Of a DNA stretch of 64,000 bases, positions 62,657 to 64,000 are shown piece by piece. The DNA is taken from contig NZ_CANLYD010000020.1 of the NCBI RefSeq assembly GCF_947495315.1, positions 57,032-121,031 on the forward strand, written 5' to 3'. A program made the translations under genes and the position numbers. Under the pieces are notes generated by a model. That model saw only the letters and a list, made by a program, of their open reading frames with translations, did no database searches and was not told the origin of the DNA. The stretch is from an uncultured Aquimarina sp. GTDB lineage: Bacteria > Bacteroidota > Bacteroidia > Flavobacteriales > Flavobacteriaceae. Position 1 is the first letter of the stretch. Each line of letters begins with the position of its first letter.

Positions 62657-64000
62657 TTAATAGTTAATATATATCCAACCGCTAATTGGTTGTGTTCTAC
62701 CATCTTTTAGATCAATAATGTAATAGTACGGTCCAACAGGCAATCGGTTACTAGATCCGATGACTCGTTTACCTGTAGAAATACCATTCCAATCATTTTG
62801 ATATCCTATCACTCCAAATACTTCGCTACCCCATCTGCTAAAGATTTTTATCTCACTATCAGGGAATGCTTCTATTCCAGGGATCACCCAGGTATCGTTT
62901 ACACCATCTCCGTTTGGAGAGAATCCTTCAGGAATTCCAACGATTCCGCAAGGATCTGCATCCAGGAAGTTTGGTATTCCGTCATTATCACAATCATCAT
63001 TGGTTGGATCTCCATCACCATCAGTATCTTCTTCACCGTTAGTGACACCATCACCATCATCATCGCCATTTGGATCATATTGATCTAAGTAGTTCGGAAT
63101 TCCATCACCGTCAGTATCATCATTCGTTGGATCGCCATCGCCATCAGTATCTTCATCCGCTGTATCAATACCGTCACCATCATCGTCGGTATCAAGGTAA
63201 TCAGGAGTTCCATCACCATCGGTATCCGGGCAATTTGGATTATCCGGGCATTCTAAAATATCCGGAACACCATCACCATCATGATCTTGTCCATCATCTT
63301 CACAGTAGATATCACAAGTACCATCCCCATCATTATCACAATTTAGATCACAATCACCATCTTCATCCGTATCGCAATTCAGGTCACAATCTCCGTCTCC
63401 ATCCGTATCAATATTAATATCAGGATCACCATCTCCATCTGTATCACAGTTCAGATCACAATCGCCATCTTCATCAGTATCACAATTCAGATCACAATCA
63501 CCATCATCATCCGTATCAATATTGATATCAGGGTCGCCATCTCCATCTGTATCACAGTTCAGATCACAATCACCATCTTCATCAGTATCACAATTCAGGT
63601 CACAATCACCATCACCATCCGTATCAATATTAATATCAGGATCACCATCTCCATCCGTGTCACAATTGATATCACAATCTCCGTCTTCATCTGTATCACA
63701 GTTCAGGTCACAATCTCCATCGCCGTCCGTATCAATATTAATATCAGGATCACCATCACCGTCTGTATCACAATTCAGGTCGCAATCTCCGTCTTCATCT
63801 GTATCACAGTTCAGGTCACAATCGCCATCACCATCCGTATCAATATTAACATCAGGGTCACCATCACCATCCGTGTCACAATTGATATCACAATCTCCAT
63901 CACCATCTGTATCACAATTCAGATCACAATCGCCATCACCATCCGTATCAATATTAACATCAGGGTCACCATCACCATCCGTGTCACAATTGATATCACA
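62657..64000 (-). CDS. Huge T9SS type B surface protein with exact 36-residue Ca-binding repeats, 5' part beyond window
   Basis: The frame is open from base 64000 to the stop at 62657, so only the C-terminal 447 residues are in the window. From the edge to about 63310 run tandem 12-residue units of the type CDLNCDTDGDGD, grouped as 36-residue (108-base) higher repeats. Thrombospondin type 3-like D-x-D-x-D-G repeats follow (DTDGDGTPDYLDTDDDGDGI), then the gliding-motility-associated T9SS type B domain: FSPNGDGVNDTWVIPGIEAF, IKIFSRWGSEVF, NDWNGISTG, VGPYYYIIDLKDG. The repeats should bind calcium and stiffen a surface stalk. Many Cys pairs suggest disulfides. The PorP/SprF gene follows directly. 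Confidence 0.9.
   Translation of the reverse strand, partial: CDINCDTDGDGDPDVNIDTDGDGDCDLNCDTDGDGDCDINCDTDGDGDPDVNIDTDGDGDCDLNCDTDEDGDCDLNCDTDGDGDPDINIDTDGDGDCDLNCDTDEDGDCDINCDTDGDGDPDINIDTDGDGDCDLNCDTDEDGDCDLNCDTDGDGDPDINIDTDDDGDCDLNCDTDEDGDCDLNCDTDGDGDPDINIDTDGDGDCDLNCDTDEDGDCDLNCDNDGDGTCDIYCEDDGQDHDGDGVPDILECPDNPNCPDTDGDGTPDYLDTDDDGDGIDTADEDTDGDGDPTNDDTDGDGIPNYLDQYDPNGDDDGDGVTNGEEDTDGDGDPTNDDCDNDGIPNFLDADPCGIVGIPEGFSPNGDGVNDTWVIPGIEAFPDSEIKIFSRWGSEVFGVIGYQNDWNGISTGKRVIGSSNRLPVGPYYYIIDLKDGRTQPISGWIYINY
63310..64000 (-). repeat. Tandem 108-bp repeat inside the surface-protein gene
   Basis: The marker caatatt (complement of AATATTG, coding N-I-D) recurs at about 63409, 63517, 63625, 63733, 63841 and 63949, exactly 108 bases apart each time. 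Each 108-base unit is three 36-base subunits. The array runs beyond the window. Confidence 0.95.

Noticed and set aside
62798..63417. His-rich open frames on the plus strand
   Set aside because: They are the complement of the GAT/GGT-rich repeat of the minus-strand surface protein (gat becomes atc, and so on). The biased codons create long stop-free shadows.
63310..64000. CRISPR-like regular repeats
   Set aside because: Period is 108 bases without unique spacers, and the frame is continuous and coding.

Overview
The window looks like a chromosomal segment of a marine, gliding member of the Flavobacteriaceae (Bacteroidota), most likely close to Aquimarina. This is inferred from the low GC content, the type IX secretion system (T9SS) sorting domains, a gldF-gldG gene, PorP/SprF, Bacteroidota-type promoters (TTG-N19-TAnnTTTG) and the Bacteroidota habit of placing Gln directly after signal-peptidase I sites. 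No tRNA, rRNA, integrase, transposase or CRISPR array was found. Both edges cut through large repetitive genes.

Layout. 1-7.9 kb: the 3' end of an RHS-repeat protein with a C-terminal HEYGH (metallopeptidase-like) domain, a small gene in the immunity position, and a second secreted RHS-like protein, closed by a GC-rich repeat cluster. 8.1-20.3 kb: mostly housekeeping genes: an AhpD-like protein, a DUF4174 protein, purC, a four-helix-bundle protein, phoH, a SAM hydrolase, an ABM monooxygenase, a fused GldF-GldG, a DinB-like protein, dnaN, a Crp/Fnr regulator and a DJ-1/PfpI lipoprotein. 20.5-27 kb: an accessory island with a zinc-finger membrane protein, a single-gene CD-NTase fused to a SLATT-like 2TM module, about 1 kb of AT-rich non-coding DNA, a T9SS-secreted endonuclease I, and three tandem six-cysteine peptide precursors. 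A fourth precursor with the same leader lies at 16.3 kb. 27-37.4 kb: a tandem PilJ-domain protein, the pta-ackA pair, a DUF2911/TPR protein, a TlpA-like lipoprotein and pheT. 37.5-45 kb: a cytoplasmic-HTH / membrane / extracytoplasmic serine-hydrolase fusion, a small membrane-protein cluster with a DUF2007 protein, and a redox locus (GMC oxidoreductase plus fatty-acid desaturase fused to its own reductase and ferredoxin) divergent from a TetR regulator across a palindromic operator. 45-57 kb: a giant leucine-rich T9SS protein, a YbiT-like ABC-F ATPase, a thioredoxin-fold lipoprotein, small transaldolase, an SDR enzyme, an RNase Z-like hydrolase, the SRP RNA gene, glutaminyl cyclase and a DEAD-box helicase. 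57-64 kb: small envelope proteins, a VOC protein behind an 8-copy heptamer repeat, TrmH, dispersed repeats, and a PorP/SprF gene next to a huge T9SS type B protein built from an exact 108-bp repeat.

How the genes work together. Export is the dominant theme: T9SS cargo (nuclease, LRR protein, TSP3-like adhesin), its PorP/SprF partner, GldFG, SRP RNA, and a glutaminyl cyclase that would cap the N-terminal Gln seen on all nine predicted signal-peptidase I products here. The accessory theme is conflict: an RHS toxin with a possible immunity gene, orphan bacteriocin-like precursors, and a CD-NTase-SLATT fusion that resembles a one-gene CBASS but lacks an acidic residue at the expected third catalytic position.

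The strongest candidates for something undescribed are the CD-NTase-SLATT fusion (21133-22605), the HTH-TM-serine hydrolase receptor-like fusion (37565-39343), the six-cysteine precursor family with a frameshifted copy at an A8 tract (26261-26465), and the self-contained desaturase-reductase with a GMC oxidoreductase (40852-44261). All functional statements rest on motif reading without database searches.
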